From NCBI RefSeq assembly GCF_002153425.1, contig NZ_KZ119600.1, positions 1,091,714 through 1,155,713 of the forward strand: DNA of 64,000 nt, read 5' to 3'. The position numbers and the translations under genes are program-made. Positions 52,637-62,480 of the stretch are shown piece after piece. The stretch is from Litchfieldia alkalitelluris. Its GTDB lineage: Bacteria; Bacillota; Bacilli; Bacillales; Salisediminibacteriaceae. Within the stretch, counting starts at the first letter, position 1; every line of letters starts with the position of its first letter. The notes beneath the pieces are model-generated. The model made no database searches and was not told where the DNA came from. It saw only the letters and a program-made list of their open reading frames with translations.

Positions 52637-53713
52637 TTATAAACCACTGACTGATTGTGTTTCATCAAAGCCCTTCAGCAAATGATCACGCCACCGATTT
52701 AAATGAGCTGCCCCTTTTTGAGCCTCTAATTGTTCAGTTGCCAAATCGATACCAGCTTCTATAGAAGATGTTTTTCCAAATAAAGTGTAGCGTGCTGCTG
52801 CGTTGAAAATGACTTGGTTTCTGTAGTAGGTTAGCTTTTCAGAATTGTCCCCCTCCAACAGGGAATGAATGATCTGAACTTGTTCTTGTAAACTAATAGC
52901 CTCTTTCTCGGGGTCTCTCCGACAAAATAATCCGTAGTCTGCTGGGTCAAGATCCCTGTTATGAACTTGGTCGGGAGTTACTTCATAAATAAAGCTCTTT
53001 CGATGAATAGGGAGGTCCTCTGACCCTTCAGCACCTTGCACAATATAAGATTTATCAAATTGAAGTAGTCTTAAATTATCTACATTCGTATCCAATACTG
53101 TTTTGTGGAAAATTCCTAACATAATAGAATTTGCGTTTGCTTGGTTTAATAGTTTTTCTACCATATTTAAGAAGGATCGAACACCAATTTCCTTTCGAAT
53201 GTGACGAACCCTAGCCAGAGGAGGACAAAGTGATTCTGTCCATGAAAAACCAATGTGGTTCGTTTCGATAGAAGACGCAATTTGCTCTCCTGTCAAATCA
53301 ACGGGAAGGTCTAACCCTTGGAGAACATCCTTGATTGTCGACCCGTTCTTTGGTGGTAATGTGTCACTGCTGTGCAAAAAAACAGGTATGCCACTTTCGG
53401 CAAGGAGGATGGAGACAGGTACTGTTGCTGCAAATGTTTTTCTTCCGTCATATGGGCCTGAGAAATCTACTAAATTTTTTCTAGTTTCCTCTGATAGTGG
53501 AATGGTTTCTGTAGCTCGACGAAAAGCGTGTACAAAGGCGGCTACTTCCTCCGGAGACTCTGTCTTTAACCGCTGTGCAATGAGGAAAGCTGCAATCTGG
53601 ACATCTGTAGCTTCACCATTAATGATAGAGTTTGCAGCAGCTAATCCTTCATCGAAGTTTAGATCCCGTGCTCTTTTTTTCCCTTTTGCAACTTCTTTAA
53701 TCCATTCCTTCAT
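52637..53713 (-). CDS. Anthranilate phosphoribosyltransferase-like (TrpD/TrpD2 family) protein
   Basis: A 358-residue protein of the nucleoside phosphorylase-like TrpD family: an N-terminal helical domain (GEATDVQIAAFLIAQRLK), VDFSGPYDGRKTF in place of the PRPP-binding GTGGD loop, PVFLHSSDTLPPKNGST, and the VRHIRKEIGVRSFLNMVEKLL helix. The altered phosphate loop argues against true anthranilate transferase activity. ATG 53713 follows AAGGAGG; it overlaps the nasC end by 17 nt, so it belongs to the nitrate operon. Function there unknown. Confidence 0.75.
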   Translation of the reverse strand: MKEWIKEVAKGKKRARDLNFDEGLAAANSIINGEATDVQIAAFLIAQRLKTESPEEVAAFVHAFRRATETIPLSEETRKNLVDFSGPYDGRKTFAATVPVSILLAESGIPVFLHSSDTLPPKNGSTIKDVLQGLDLPVDLTGEQIASSIETNHIGFSWTESLCPPLARVRHIRKEIGVRSFLNMVEKLLNQANANSIMLGIFHKTVLDTNVDNLRLLQFDKSYIVQGAEGSEDLPIHRKSFIYEVTPDQVHNRDLDPADYGLFCRRDPEKEAISLQEQVQIIHSLLEGDNSEKLTYYRNQVIFNAAARYTLFGKTSSIEAGIDLATEQLEAQKGAAHLNRWRDHLLKGFDETQSVSGL

Positions 53714-55883
53714 CTTGAAGACCTCCTTGACCTTGACCATGATGGACTAGTTTCTTTTCAATCAGTGGTGCTACATTCACGCTCGAAACCTTGAATTCAG
53801 GCATCTTACAAACAGGATCTAGTGCGGGACTTGTTACCCGGTTAATCGATTGGGAATTTCCCCAATGAAAAGGAGCGAAGACTGTATCTCGTCGAATTCC
53901 ATTCGCGTATTTGCAACGAATAACCATAGTGCCACGGCTTGACTTAAGTTGAAATATGGAGCCGTCTTCAATTCCATATTTTGCAGCTGTGTCTGGGTGA
54001 ATCTCTAATAACGGTTCCTTTGACCTTTTTAACAAGTCAGGGCTTCTCCGTGTCTGAACCCCAGTTAAATAATGCTCCATCCACCTACCAGTAGTAAGCA
54101 TGAGCGGGTATTCTTGTGAGGTTTCCTCAGGATTTCTCGGCTTTTGTAATGGATAAAACTTTGCTTTGCCATCATCGTGATAGAACGTAGTTTCAAATAA
54201 ACGAGGCGTTCCAGGGTGTGACATGTCTGGGCACGGCCAAAATACTTCTTCTTCCTCAAGACGACTGTAGGTTATCCCGGCATAATCTGCGAGTCCACCC
54301 TTACTTGCTAATCTAAGCTCTTCGAAAATTTCCTCTGAGGAGGTGAATGGGAAGTATTCCCCTTTTCCTAATGCAGCTGCAAGTTCACAAAGGATTTCCC
54401 AATCATGTTTTACTCCATTAGGCTTTACTCGTCCAGCCCGGCGTAGTGTCACCCTACCTTCAAGATTTGTCATTGTCCCTTCATCCTCAAGATAGCTAGA
54501 AGCAGGGAGAATGATGTCTGCCATCTCAGCTGTTTCGGAGACAAACATATCTATGACGACAAGAAAACGTAACTTCTCCAAAGCCTTTTCTACAAAAATA
54601 CTATTTGGGTTTGAAACAACAGGGTTCGATGCCATGACAATCATTGACGTGATTTCTTCTCTATCAATAGCCTCCATCATTTCATAAGCTGATACCCCTT
54701 TACGAGGTAAATCCTCTTCAGGAACTCCCCATATATCAGCAATGTAGTTTCGGTGTTCCTGGTTTTCAATGGAACGGTAGCCTGGTAGCTGGTCAGCTTT
54801 TTGTCCGTGTTCCCTTCCACCTTGACCGTTTCCTTGTCCTGTTATTGCCCCGTATCCTGAAGCGTACCTTCCAATCTTACCAGTAGCTAAAGCGAGGTTG
54901 ATAAACTGTCGAACATTTTCGTAACCATTAGCGTGCTGTTCTACACCACGAGCGGTGAAGATAAAGCCTGTTTCTGCTTCTCCATATTTTCTAGCAGCAA
55001 GCTCAATTTGGTCTACTGACACCCCTGCTAAATCAGCAAGTTCACTTAATTGAAGGGACTGGAGGTCGTTGGACAACGCATCAAAACCAGTTGTTCGATC
55101 ATGAATGAAAGTTTTATCAAAATATCCCCCTTCAAATAAAACCTTTAACATTCCGTTTGTGATATGGGCGTCCATTCCTGGTTTTACTTGAAGATGAAGG
55201 TCCGCTATTCTAGATGTAGCTGTTTCTCTAGGGTCAATGACAATAATGAATGCACCATTTTTTTTCGCCTTCCTAAAATACGGGAGGATGGTAGGCTGAC
55301 AATCTGCTATATTTGTACCTGCAAGAATGATGCACTTGGCATCTGGAATTTCATGTAGACTATTGGTGAGTCCACGGTCGATCCCAAATGCCTTGTTGGC
55401 CGCAGCTGCGGCAGCACTCATGCAAAACCTGCCGTTATAGTCAATGTGTTTCGTTTTCACTGCAACTCTGGCAAACTTTCCGAGAAGGTATGCCTCCTCA
55501 TTGGTAAGGGAGCCACCGCCGTAAACGGAGACGGCATCTAATCCATCCTCTGTTTGAATGGCTTTTAGCTGTTCAGCAATATATTCCAATGCCAGTTCCC
55601 ATGGGATTTTGACAAACTCTCCATCAATTTTTAAAAGGGGGTGAGTGACCCTCTCATTGCTGACAACATGTTGATGCGCATTAACTCCTTTAATGCATAA
55701 ACGACCTTCTGAAGTTGGGTCTTGTTTATTCGGCTTTGTTTTAAATCGTTTCCGAGTTATTATTTTTTCTTCAATTAAATCCATGGAGCACTGGACACTA
55801 CAATAAGGACATTGGGTTCGCATAATCTTTTCTTTGCCTTTGACCAGTTGCTCTGATCGAAAATGCTTTAGAAAGTCACTCAA
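53697..55883 (-). CDS. nasC: Assimilatory nitrate reductase catalytic subunit
   Basis: A 728-residue molybdopterin oxidoreductase reducing nitrate to nitrite in the cytosol. After a 20-residue extension it shows the [4Fe-4S] motif CPYCSVQC...CIKG, bis-MGD binding stretches (AGTNIADCQPTILPYFRKAK) and a C-terminal molybdopterin dinucleotide domain (LTTGRWMEHYLTG). The TTG start (55883) follows AAAGGTGTGAG. No NasB-like electron-transfer subunit is encoded here, so the electron donor must lie elsewhere, perhaps ferredoxin or flavodoxin. Confidence 0.9.
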   Translation of the reverse strand: MSDFLKHFRSEQLVKGKEKIMRTQCPYCSVQCSMDLIEEKIITRKRFKTKPNKQDPTSEGRLCIKGVNAHQHVVSNERVTHPLLKIDGEFVKIPWELALEYIAEQLKAIQTEDGLDAVSVYGGGSLTNEEAYLLGKFARVAVKTKHIDYNGRFCMSAAAAAANKAFGIDRGLTNSLHEIPDAKCIILAGTNIADCQPTILPYFRKAKKNGAFIIVIDPRETATSRIADLHLQVKPGMDAHITNGMLKVLFEGGYFDKTFIHDRTTGFDALSNDLQSLQLSELADLAGVSVDQIELAARKYGEAETGFIFTARGVEQHANGYENVRQFINLALATGKIGRYASGYGAITGQGNGQGGREHGQKADQLPGYRSIENQEHRNYIADIWGVPEEDLPRKGVSAYEMMEAIDREEITSMIVMASNPVVSNPNSIFVEKALEKLRFLVVIDMFVSETAEMADIILPASSYLEDEGTMTNLEGRVTLRRAGRVKPNGVKHDWEILCELAAALGKGEYFPFTSSEEIFEELRLASKGGLADYAGITYSRLEEEEVFWPCPDMSHPGTPRLFETTFYHDDGKAKFYPLQKPRNPEETSQEYPLMLTTGRWMEHYLTGVQTRRSPDLLKRSKEPLLEIHPDTAAKYGIEDGSIFQLKSSRGTMVIRCKYANGIRRDTVFAPFHWGNSQSINRVTSPALDPVCKMPEFKVSSVNVAPLIEKKLVHHGQGQGGLQDEGMD

Positions 55884-55931
55884 TTTTACTCACACCTTTA
55901 TGGGAATGTTGGGAATGTCGTTCTCATTCTA

Positions 55932-56255
55932 TTAAATGACGATAAAGACGATATTATCGACGACTTCAACTGGGTAAGTTTTGACACACCCGTCGTCAGG
56001 CTTTTGTACTTCTCCCGTTGTAACATCTATTTTCCAATCATGCAGGGGACAAAAAACATGTTCCCCACTCACGATCCCCTGAGCGAGGGGACCTTGCTTA
56101 TGTGGACATTTATTCTCGATTGCTTTCACATTACCGCTTGTTAACCGAAACAACGCAATATGATGATTGTCGATGATAACTTCTTTTCCGATTTGAATAG
56201 GTAGTTCATCTAAGTGAGCAACTTTTACTCGTTGACCTTCTTTCATCTCATTCAT
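55932..56255 (-). CDS. nirD: Nitrite reductase small subunit (NirD, Rieske-type)
   Basis: A 107-residue NirD/NasE protein with a Rieske fold: CPHKQGPLAQG and CPLHDWKID give the two Cys-x-His pairs of a [2Fe-2S] cluster. It partners the large subunit in NAD(P)H-dependent nitrite reduction to ammonium. AAAGGAGATTATATC precedes the ATG. It lies between nirB and nasC. Confidence 0.9.
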   Translation of the reverse strand: MNEMKEGQRVKVAHLDELPIQIGKEVIIDNHHIALFRLTSGNVKAIENKCPHKQGPLAQGIVSGEHVFCPLHDWKIDVTTGEVQKPDDGCVKTYPVEVVDNIVFIVI

Positions 56256-56353
56256 GATATAATCTCCTTTCCTATTTAAGAATGACTTGTTCTTGTTCGA
56301 CTTGCTAGATTGATAGGTTTACGTCTCAAACTTCTGTTTGTTCAGGAGTGATT

Positions 56354-58783
56354 TTATGATTTTGTTACTTCTAGTGCTTTACTTTGAAATAATTCCTCTT
56401 TGTCTTTTTCACTCTCAATGAATTTTTTCCAAGGGTCTCCAGGTATAGCAGAGAGTGTTATATCCATTCTGGAAACTAGTTGTTCTTTCATATCTTGATC
56501 TTCTAGTAATACTGATTTAACGTGATCTAAACCGACACGCTCTAACCAGTGGGAAGTTCGTTCTAGATAACGTGCATTCTCACGATACAATTGAAGGTAA
56601 GCAGCAATCATTTCTAACACTTCCTCGGAGGTTTTTACTCTGCATAAAAGATCTCCTGCACGCAGGTCAGTCCCGCCGTTTCCGCCCACGTAAATCTCCC
56701 AGGCGCCATCAACACCTACAATCCCAACGTCCTTAATTCCTGATTCAGCACAGTTTCTTGGACATGCAGATACTCCCATCTTTACTTTGTGAGGTGTATT
56801 CAAGCGTTCAAATTTCTTTTCAATCTCTATGCCTAAGCCAATGGAGTCTTGCGTTCCGAATCGACAGAAGTTTTCACCAACACAAGTTTTTACCGTTCGG
56901 ATGGTCTTTCCATATGCATAGCCTGAAGGCATATCAAGGTCTGCCCAAACACTAGGTAAATCCTCTTTTTTAATTCCGAGAAGATCAATTCGCTGGCCGC
57001 CTGTAACTTTGAGTAAAGGGACATTATATTTATCTGCCACGTCTGCAATTTTTCGTAGATCCTTTGCATTTGTCACACCGCCGTACATTCGTGGGACAAC
57101 AGAATAAGTACCGTTATTTTGGATATTTGCATGCATTCTTTCATTTACGAAACGTGATTCTTGTTCATCTTCATAGTCAGTAGGATGAACCATTCCGAGA
57201 TAATAGTTAATGGCTGGTCGACACTTGGAGCACCCCTCTGGAGTAGACCAACCAAGAACATTCATGACTTCTCGGGTATGAGAGAGTCCTTTGTCGCGAA
57301 TCTCTGCAACAACCTCTTCATGAGTAAGCGTCGTACAAGCGCAGACAGTTTCTTTTTCTGTACCAACTTCAAATTCGTCACCGAGGGTGTGTTCCAGTAA
57401 GTCACCGACTAAGCCTTTACAAGTACCGCATGATCTTGAGGCATTAGTACAGTCACGAACTTCAGCAATGCTTGCTAAACCATTTTCTTTAATTGCGGAA
57501 ACGATGTCTCCTTTTGAAACACCGTTACAGCCACAGATTATTTCACTATCATCCATGTCGATGACGATGCTTTCACTTTGATCAACGCTTTGTAGAATGT
57601 TTACTTTACCTATCTCAGAGATATCTGTTTCGTTGTTAATCATATTAAGGAGCTTTGTGCCTTCTGTTGTATCGCCAAATAGAACAGACCCTACAATTCG
57701 GTTATCACGCACAACTACTTTTTTATAAATACCTTCAAATTCATCTTGAATGCGAATAGCCTTGTTGTTCTGGCTATCGTTAAACTCACCTGCGGAGAAA
57801 ACATCTACGCCGCTAACTTTTAATTTCGTGGAGAGGATAGAACCTTGATAACCATTTTCAGCATCTACACCACAAATCTGTTTTGCTAAAACCTTTGCTT
57901 GTTCCCAAAGGGGTGCTACAAGTCCGTAAACCATCTCCCGGTGTTCTGCACATTCACCAAGAGAGTAAATGTCTGGAGCACTTGTCTGCATATAATCATC
58001 GACAATAATTCCACGGTTGGTTTCTATATCACTAGCTTTGGCGACGTCCACATTCGGTTTGATACCAACAGCCATCACGACGAGGTCTGCTTTGACTACT
58101 TTTCCACCTTTAAAGGTTACTTTTTCCACTCGTTTTTTCCCAAGTATGGCTTCAGTATGGTGATTCATGAGGAAATTCATCCCTTGCTTCTCTAGCTCCT
58201 CTTGTAGCATGGCAGAGGCAGTAGGGTCGAGTTGTCGCTCCATGAGGTAGTCAAGGATGTGCACGACATCTACTTCCATTCCGAGATTCAGAAGGCCTCG
58301 TGCTGCTTCCAATCCTAGAAGACCACCACCAATGACTACAGCCCTCTCGTATTTCTTTGATGTATCAATCATCGTTTCACAGTCTTCTATATTTCGGAAC
58401 GCAATGACGCCGTCCTTATCTGCTCCAGGTAGTGGAAGCATGAAGGGGTGGGAGCCCGTTGCGAGAATGAGATCGTCGTAAGGGACAGAACGACCTTTAT
58501 CGGTGAAAACTTGTTTGGTGTCTTTATCGATTTTTTCTACTGTTTCTCCTGTATAAAGCTGAATGTTATTTTCTGCGTACCATTCGTAGGAATTTAAGAC
58601 AATATCATCGACTGTCGTGTCGCCTTGAAGGACGGATGACAGCATAATTCGATTGTAGTTAGGGTGTGGTTCTGAACCGAAGACAGTAATATCAAACCTC
58701 TCTGGATCAATGTTGAGTATTTCTTCTAAACATCTAATTCCAGCCATTCCGTTTCCAACGAGAACTAACTTTCTTTTTGTCAT
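56354..58783 (-). CDS. nirB: Nitrite reductase large subunit
   Basis: An 809-residue NirB/NasD: an FAD/NAD(P)H reductase domain (KLVLVGNGMAGIRCLEEI, VVIGGGLLGLEAARGL), two BFD-like [2Fe-2S] regions (CGCNGVSKG...CGTCKGLV and CACTTLTHEE...CSKCRPAI), and a sulfite/nitrite reductase domain with the siroheme-[4Fe-4S] motifs CVGENFCRFG and CPRNCAES. It makes ammonium from nitrite. TTGGAGGAATTC before ATG 58783 sets the start; the open frame reaches 58798. Confidence 0.92.
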   Translation of the reverse strand: MTKRKLVLVGNGMAGIRCLEEILNIDPERFDITVFGSEPHPNYNRIMLSSVLQGDTTVDDIVLNSYEWYAENNIQLYTGETVEKIDKDTKQVFTDKGRSVPYDDLILATGSHPFMLPLPGADKDGVIAFRNIEDCETMIDTSKKYERAVVIGGGLLGLEAARGLLNLGMEVDVVHILDYLMERQLDPTASAMLQEELEKQGMNFLMNHHTEAILGKKRVEKVTFKGGKVVKADLVVMAVGIKPNVDVAKASDIETNRGIIVDDYMQTSAPDIYSLGECAEHREMVYGLVAPLWEQAKVLAKQICGVDAENGYQGSILSTKLKVSGVDVFSAGEFNDSQNNKAIRIQDEFEGIYKKVVVRDNRIVGSVLFGDTTEGTKLLNMINNETDISEIGKVNILQSVDQSESIVIDMDDSEIICGCNGVSKGDIVSAIKENGLASIAEVRDCTNASRSCGTCKGLVGDLLEHTLGDEFEVGTEKETVCACTTLTHEEVVAEIRDKGLSHTREVMNVLGWSTPEGCSKCRPAINYYLGMVHPTDYEDEQESRFVNERMHANIQNNGTYSVVPRMYGGVTNAKDLRKIADVADKYNVPLLKVTGGQRIDLLGIKKEDLPSVWADLDMPSGYAYGKTIRTVKTCVGENFCRFGTQDSIGLGIEIEKKFERLNTPHKVKMGVSACPRNCAESGIKDVGIVGVDGAWEIYVGGNGGTDLRAGDLLCRVKTSEEVLEMIAAYLQLYRENARYLERTSHWLERVGLDHVKSVLLEDQDMKEQLVSRMDITLSAIPGDPWKKFIESEKDKEELFQSKALEVTKS

Positions 58784-58802
58784 AATGAATTCCTCCAATT
58801 GA

Positions 58803-60332
58803 TTATTTGTTCACTGCAACCTTTTTTACTTCAAGGTCTGGATCTGCTTCAATGGCAGTAGCGCTTACTGCTTGCTCCCGGTCAATAGAAGATTCATAGT
58901 AGTCATCAGCAAAGGAGTTTTCAGGTTCCTCTAACCAAAAGAAGCAGATGAGAAAACTAACGAAAGCCCCGCCAGCAAGAATGAAGAAAAACTGCTGTGG
59001 CGTCACAAAGGTGTATAGTGTTAAGTAAATGGTGGAACCGACATTTCCGTAAGCACCAGCCATTCCTGCAACCTGGCCTGTCATCCGTTTTTTTATCATA
59101 GGAATGATTGCGAAGGTTGCTCCCTCAGACCCTTGAACAAAGATCGATGTAAGAATGGTAAGAGCGACAGCGAGTATCAGTGGCCAGCCTGAATCGATAA
59201 ATCCCATTCCTGCCATACCAAGTGTGATTCCAACCATATAAATCAGCATGACTTGCTTCCGGTTGCCCATCCTGTCAGAGAGAATCCCACCTAAAGGACG
59301 TGCGATTAAGTTTATGAAAGCAAAGGACGCGGCGATTAATCCAGCAGTAGTAGCGCTTAATGAAAATGTCATTTGAAAAAACATTGGTAACATAGATACA
59401 ATAGCTAGCTCTGCGCCAAAGTTAGCAAAATACGTACTGTTTAGGGCAGCAACATTTTTAAACTCATAGCGATCATCTTCCGGCACTCCTTTACGGAGGT
59501 TAGGTACATTGACCTGCAATATTTTATAGATTTGGTAAATCATCACGACACCAATGATGCCGTATGTAGCATAAAGAACGGTTTGAGAGATAAACCCCAT
59601 TCCTTCAAGTCGCCAAGCTAAAACTGCTAATGCACCACCTAAGGGAAGGGTCCAAAGAATGAGTTGAATTAAATCCTTCCAAGAGCTTACCTCCATGGCA
59701 CCGCCTTTTTTAGATGGAACAAAGGTTTTTCCTTCTGGTGTATCGCGAACGGAGAAAAAGTAAATGATCCCATAGACAATACAGAAGACACCCGTTAAAG
59801 CAATGGCATAGCGCCAGCCATTTTCTCCACCAAAGGCAGTAAGGGCGATCCAAGGAAGTAGCATGGCACCAGCTGCGGATCCGAAATTCCCCCAGCCACC
59901 ATAAATTCCTTCAGCAAAACCAACGTTTTTTGGCGGGAACCATTCTGCTACCATTCTGATACCGATGACGAAGCTGGCACCAATACTACTTAGAAGAAGT
60001 CTAGAGATCATAAGTTGAGTCCACGAATCCCCGAATGCAAATAAGAAAGTAGGGATAGACATTGTAATGAGTAGGCCTGAATAAACAACTCTCGGCCCGT
60101 AGCGATCAATCAGCATTCCAATAACAATTCTTGCTGGAATCGTCAGTGCTACATTAATGATCCCTAGGGCGGCAATATGTTCACCTGTAAGCCAGTCGTT
60201 AGTTTCAAGCATTGTCGTTGCTAGAGGAGCCATATTGAACCATGTAAAGAACGAGATGAAGAACGCAATCCAGGTTAGGTGTAAAACTTTCATTTGTTCA
60301 TTTTTAAATTTAAAAATGTCTGAAATTCGCAT
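58803..60332 (-). CDS. Nitrate/nitrite transporter of the MFS NarK/NasA type
   Basis: A 509-residue permease with twelve spans and a long central loop (about residues 205-290 with two extra hydrophobic stretches). NarK signatures are FFISFFTWFNMAPL, the first nitrate motif around GGWGNFGSAAGAMLLPW and the second near GMAGAYGNVGSTIYLTLYTF. It imports nitrate for the NasC-NirBD pathway and heads the leftward operon. AAGGGAG precedes the ATG. A TnrA box lies upstream. Confidence 0.9.
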   Translation of the reverse strand: MRISDIFKFKNEQMKVLHLTWIAFFISFFTWFNMAPLATTMLETNDWLTGEHIAALGIINVALTIPARIVIGMLIDRYGPRVVYSGLLITMSIPTFLFAFGDSWTQLMISRLLLSSIGASFVIGIRMVAEWFPPKNVGFAEGIYGGWGNFGSAAGAMLLPWIALTAFGGENGWRYAIALTGVFCIVYGIIYFFSVRDTPEGKTFVPSKKGGAMEVSSWKDLIQLILWTLPLGGALAVLAWRLEGMGFISQTVLYATYGIIGVVMIYQIYKILQVNVPNLRKGVPEDDRYEFKNVAALNSTYFANFGAELAIVSMLPMFFQMTFSLSATTAGLIAASFAFINLIARPLGGILSDRMGNRKQVMLIYMVGITLGMAGMGFIDSGWPLILAVALTILTSIFVQGSEGATFAIIPMIKKRMTGQVAGMAGAYGNVGSTIYLTLYTFVTPQQFFFILAGGAFVSFLICFFWLEEPENSFADDYYESSIDREQAVSATAIEADPDLEVKKVAVNK

Positions 60333-60389
60333 TGTTTTCTCGACTCCCTTTGTATACTAGTTTTTCTTTTCTATATTTTCTGAATTTTA

Positions 60390-60454
60390 TTAGTAAAAAA
60401 ATATAGAAACTATGTAAAAAAAGATAGCCACTCAGGCTGTTATATTTGTTGACA
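60390..60454 (-). promoter_or_regulatory. narK promoter with TnrA/GlnR box
   Basis: On the minus strand TTTACA (60413-60418) and TACTAA (60390-60395) are 17 bp apart. TGTTATATTTGTTGACA (60438-60454, plus strand) fits TGTNAN7TNACA exactly. The box lies upstream of the -35, centred about 60 bp before the start, the activator position of TnrA under nitrogen limitation. The rest of 60333-60720 holds only an imperfect GTACCA/TGGTAC dyad near 60633-60660. Confidence 0.8.
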
Positions 60455-60720
60455 TTATGGCATAGCAAATTTGGCAGTAGGTGCTTTGTGATAGATTATC
60501 TAACAGAGAAAATCCTTGTAATAATAAGGTTTGTAAGCCCTTTATACACTATAGAAATAGGAATGTAACCGCTTTTATTTTTAAGTGTATTTACTTTATT
60601 AATTTGCCTGTAATAGAGTAAAATTAAAGTTGTACCATACTAGATGAAAAAGGTGGTACTGATTTAGCCAATCATTTTCTTTTGTAGGCTACTTTCATTT
60701 ACTAATTGGAGGGATTTTGA

Positions 60721-61665
60721 ATGAAGTACAGACGTCTTGGAAAAACAGGATTAAAAGTTAGTGAAATTAGTTTAGGTAGCTGGTTAACATATGGGAAGTC
60801 TGTAGAGGATAGCCTTGCAGCTAAGACAATACATAAAGCATATGAGCTTGGAATCAATTTCTTCGATTCTGCAAACGTTTATGAGCGCGGAGAAGGGGAA
60901 AAAGTAATGGCCCAAGTTTTGAAGGAGTATCCACGTGAATCATACGTGATTACAACAAAAGCATTTTGGCCGATGGGGGAAGGTCCGAATGATCGTGGTT
61001 TATCAAGAAAACACGTCATGGAGCAAGTGAACGCTAGTCTAAAACGAATGAACTTGGACTATGTGGATATCTTCTATTGTCACAGATATGATCCAGAAAC
61101 GCCTGTGGAAGAAACATTACGCGCTATTGATGATTTAGTTAGCCAAGGAAAGATCTTGTACGCTGGTGTTAGTGAGTGGAGCGCAGCGCAAATTGAAGAA
61201 GCAGTTGGAATTGCTGACAAATCCTTATTAGATCGCATCGTTGTAAACCAACCGATGTATAACATGTTTAATCGTTATATTGAGAAAGAAGTTATTCCAG
61301 TAAGTGAGAAGTATGGCATTGGACAAGTTGTATTTTCTCCATTGGCTCAAGGTGTACTAACTGGAAAATATAAAGGTGGTAAAGTTCCTGAAAACAGCCG
61401 TGCTGCAAACGAATCTATCAATCAGTTTATTAGCGGTATGTTAAATGAAGATGTTTTCAATAAAGTAGAGCAGCTTGAGGCTGTTGCAAGTGACATCAAT
61501 GCGACATTGCCAGAATTAGCATTAGCATGGATCCTCCGCCAACCGAATGTAGCTAGTGCCTTGATTGGTGCAAGTAAGCCTGAGCAAGTGGAACAGAACG
61601 TGAAAGCAATAGATGTGGAACTGTCTAAAGAAGTTATTGAAAAAATAGAGTCTATCTTAGGCTAA
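60721..61665 (+). CDS. Aldo/keto reductase
   Basis: A 314-residue (beta/alpha)8 NADPH-dependent reductase. Catalytic residues can be placed in FFDSANVYERGEGE (Asp, Tyr), VITTKAFW (Lys) and IFYCHRYDPETPVEE (His); NADPH binding is in PLAQGVLTGKYKGG and ALIGASKPEQVEQN. It belongs to the potassium-channel-beta/YghZ-like AKR branch. TTGGAGG precedes the ATG. Monocistronic with its own terminator. Physiological substrate unknown. Confidence 0.88.
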   Translation: MKYRRLGKTGLKVSEISLGSWLTYGKSVEDSLAAKTIHKAYELGINFFDSANVYERGEGEKVMAQVLKEYPRESYVITTKAFWPMGEGPNDRGLSRKHVMEQVNASLKRMNLDYVDIFYCHRYDPETPVEETLRAIDDLVSQGKILYAGVSEWSAAQIEEAVGIADKSLLDRIVVNQPMYNMFNRYIEKEVIPVSEKYGIGQVVFSPLAQGVLTGKYKGGKVPENSRAANESINQFISGMLNEDVFNKVEQLEAVASDINATLPELALAWILRQPNVASALIGASKPEQVEQNVKAIDVELSKEVIEKIESILG

Positions 61666-61688
61666 GTGGTTGAATAGAAATCGCAAAG

Positions 61689-61733
61689 AGACCCTGATCG
61701 TTCGTTGCAAAAGAACGGTCAGGGTCTTTTTTG
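61689..61733 (+). terminator. Rho-independent terminator of the aldo/keto reductase gene
   Basis: GACCCTGATCGTTC and GAACGGTCAGGGTC pair around GTTGCAAAA, followed by TTTTTT. Confidence 0.92.
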
Positions 61734-61771
61734 TGGTGTTTCTAACGTTGGTACAGAGTTCGGTTGGAGGT

Positions 61772-62416
61772 CTACAACGATTTCAGGGCTTCACTCACTG
61801 GAGTTGTACCATCTATCAGGTCGAAGCCTCGCTTAAATGTGTTTTCTTCATTTAAGGAGGCATAAATGACTTTAGCCACATCTTCCCTTGGAATAAAACC
61901 TCGTTCAAGGTTTTCCGCTACAGTGACTTTCCCAGTGCCAGGTTCATTTACTAAACCGCCAGGACGTACAATTGTATAGTTAAGGTTGCTTGCTTCTAAC
62001 ATTCTATCAGCATAATGTTTTGCTACAAAATATGGTTTGATGACGTCGTTCCAGTTTTCACGGTTGTGAGCTTGGATGGCACTAACCATAATGAAGCGAT
62101 CAACACCTGCTTTTTCCGCAGCTTCAATAGATTTAACAGCTCCATCTAAGTCGATTAATAAGGTTTTATCTGGTCCAGTCTTTCCTCCAGACCCTGCACT
62201 GAACACAATACCATCGATCCCTTTCATTGCCGCAGCAATTTCATCAACTGTCCCTTCCAAGTCAGCCAGTACTGTCTCTACTCCTTTTTGTCTAAAGGTT
62301 TCTGCCTGCTCTTCTTTTCGAACCATAGCAACGCCTGTATGATCAGTGCTTTCTTGTAATAAATTGATTAAGTGCTTACCAATTTGTCCGTTTGCTCCAA
62401 TAACAAGTATTTTCAT
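61772..62416 (-). CDS. Atypical SDR-family NAD(P)-binding protein (YhfK-like)
   Basis: A 214-residue protein opening MKILVIGANGQIGKHLINLL, the GxxGxxG Rossmann start of atypical short-chain dehydrogenases. DGIVFSAGSGGKTGPDKT, FIMVSAIQAHN and the YTIVRPGGL stretch follow the NAD(P)-binding domain of Bacillus YhfK-like proteins. The open frame extends to 62530 through a repeat, but GGGAGATATTGAAC before ATG 62416 decides the start. Substrate unknown. Confidence 0.87.
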   Translation of the reverse strand: MKILVIGANGQIGKHLINLLQESTDHTGVAMVRKEEQAETFRQKGVETVLADLEGTVDEIAAAMKGIDGIVFSAGSGGKTGPDKTLLIDLDGAVKSIEAAEKAGVDRFIMVSAIQAHNRENWNDVIKPYFVAKHYADRMLEASNLNYTIVRPGGLVNEPGTGKVTVAENLERGFIPREDVAKVIYASLNEENTFKRGFDLIDGTTPVSEALKSL

Positions 62417-62480
62417 GTTCAATATCTCCCTTCTATATAGGATTTCCGTAAAAATAGGTCTTGTGTTGGAGATCGTTAGA

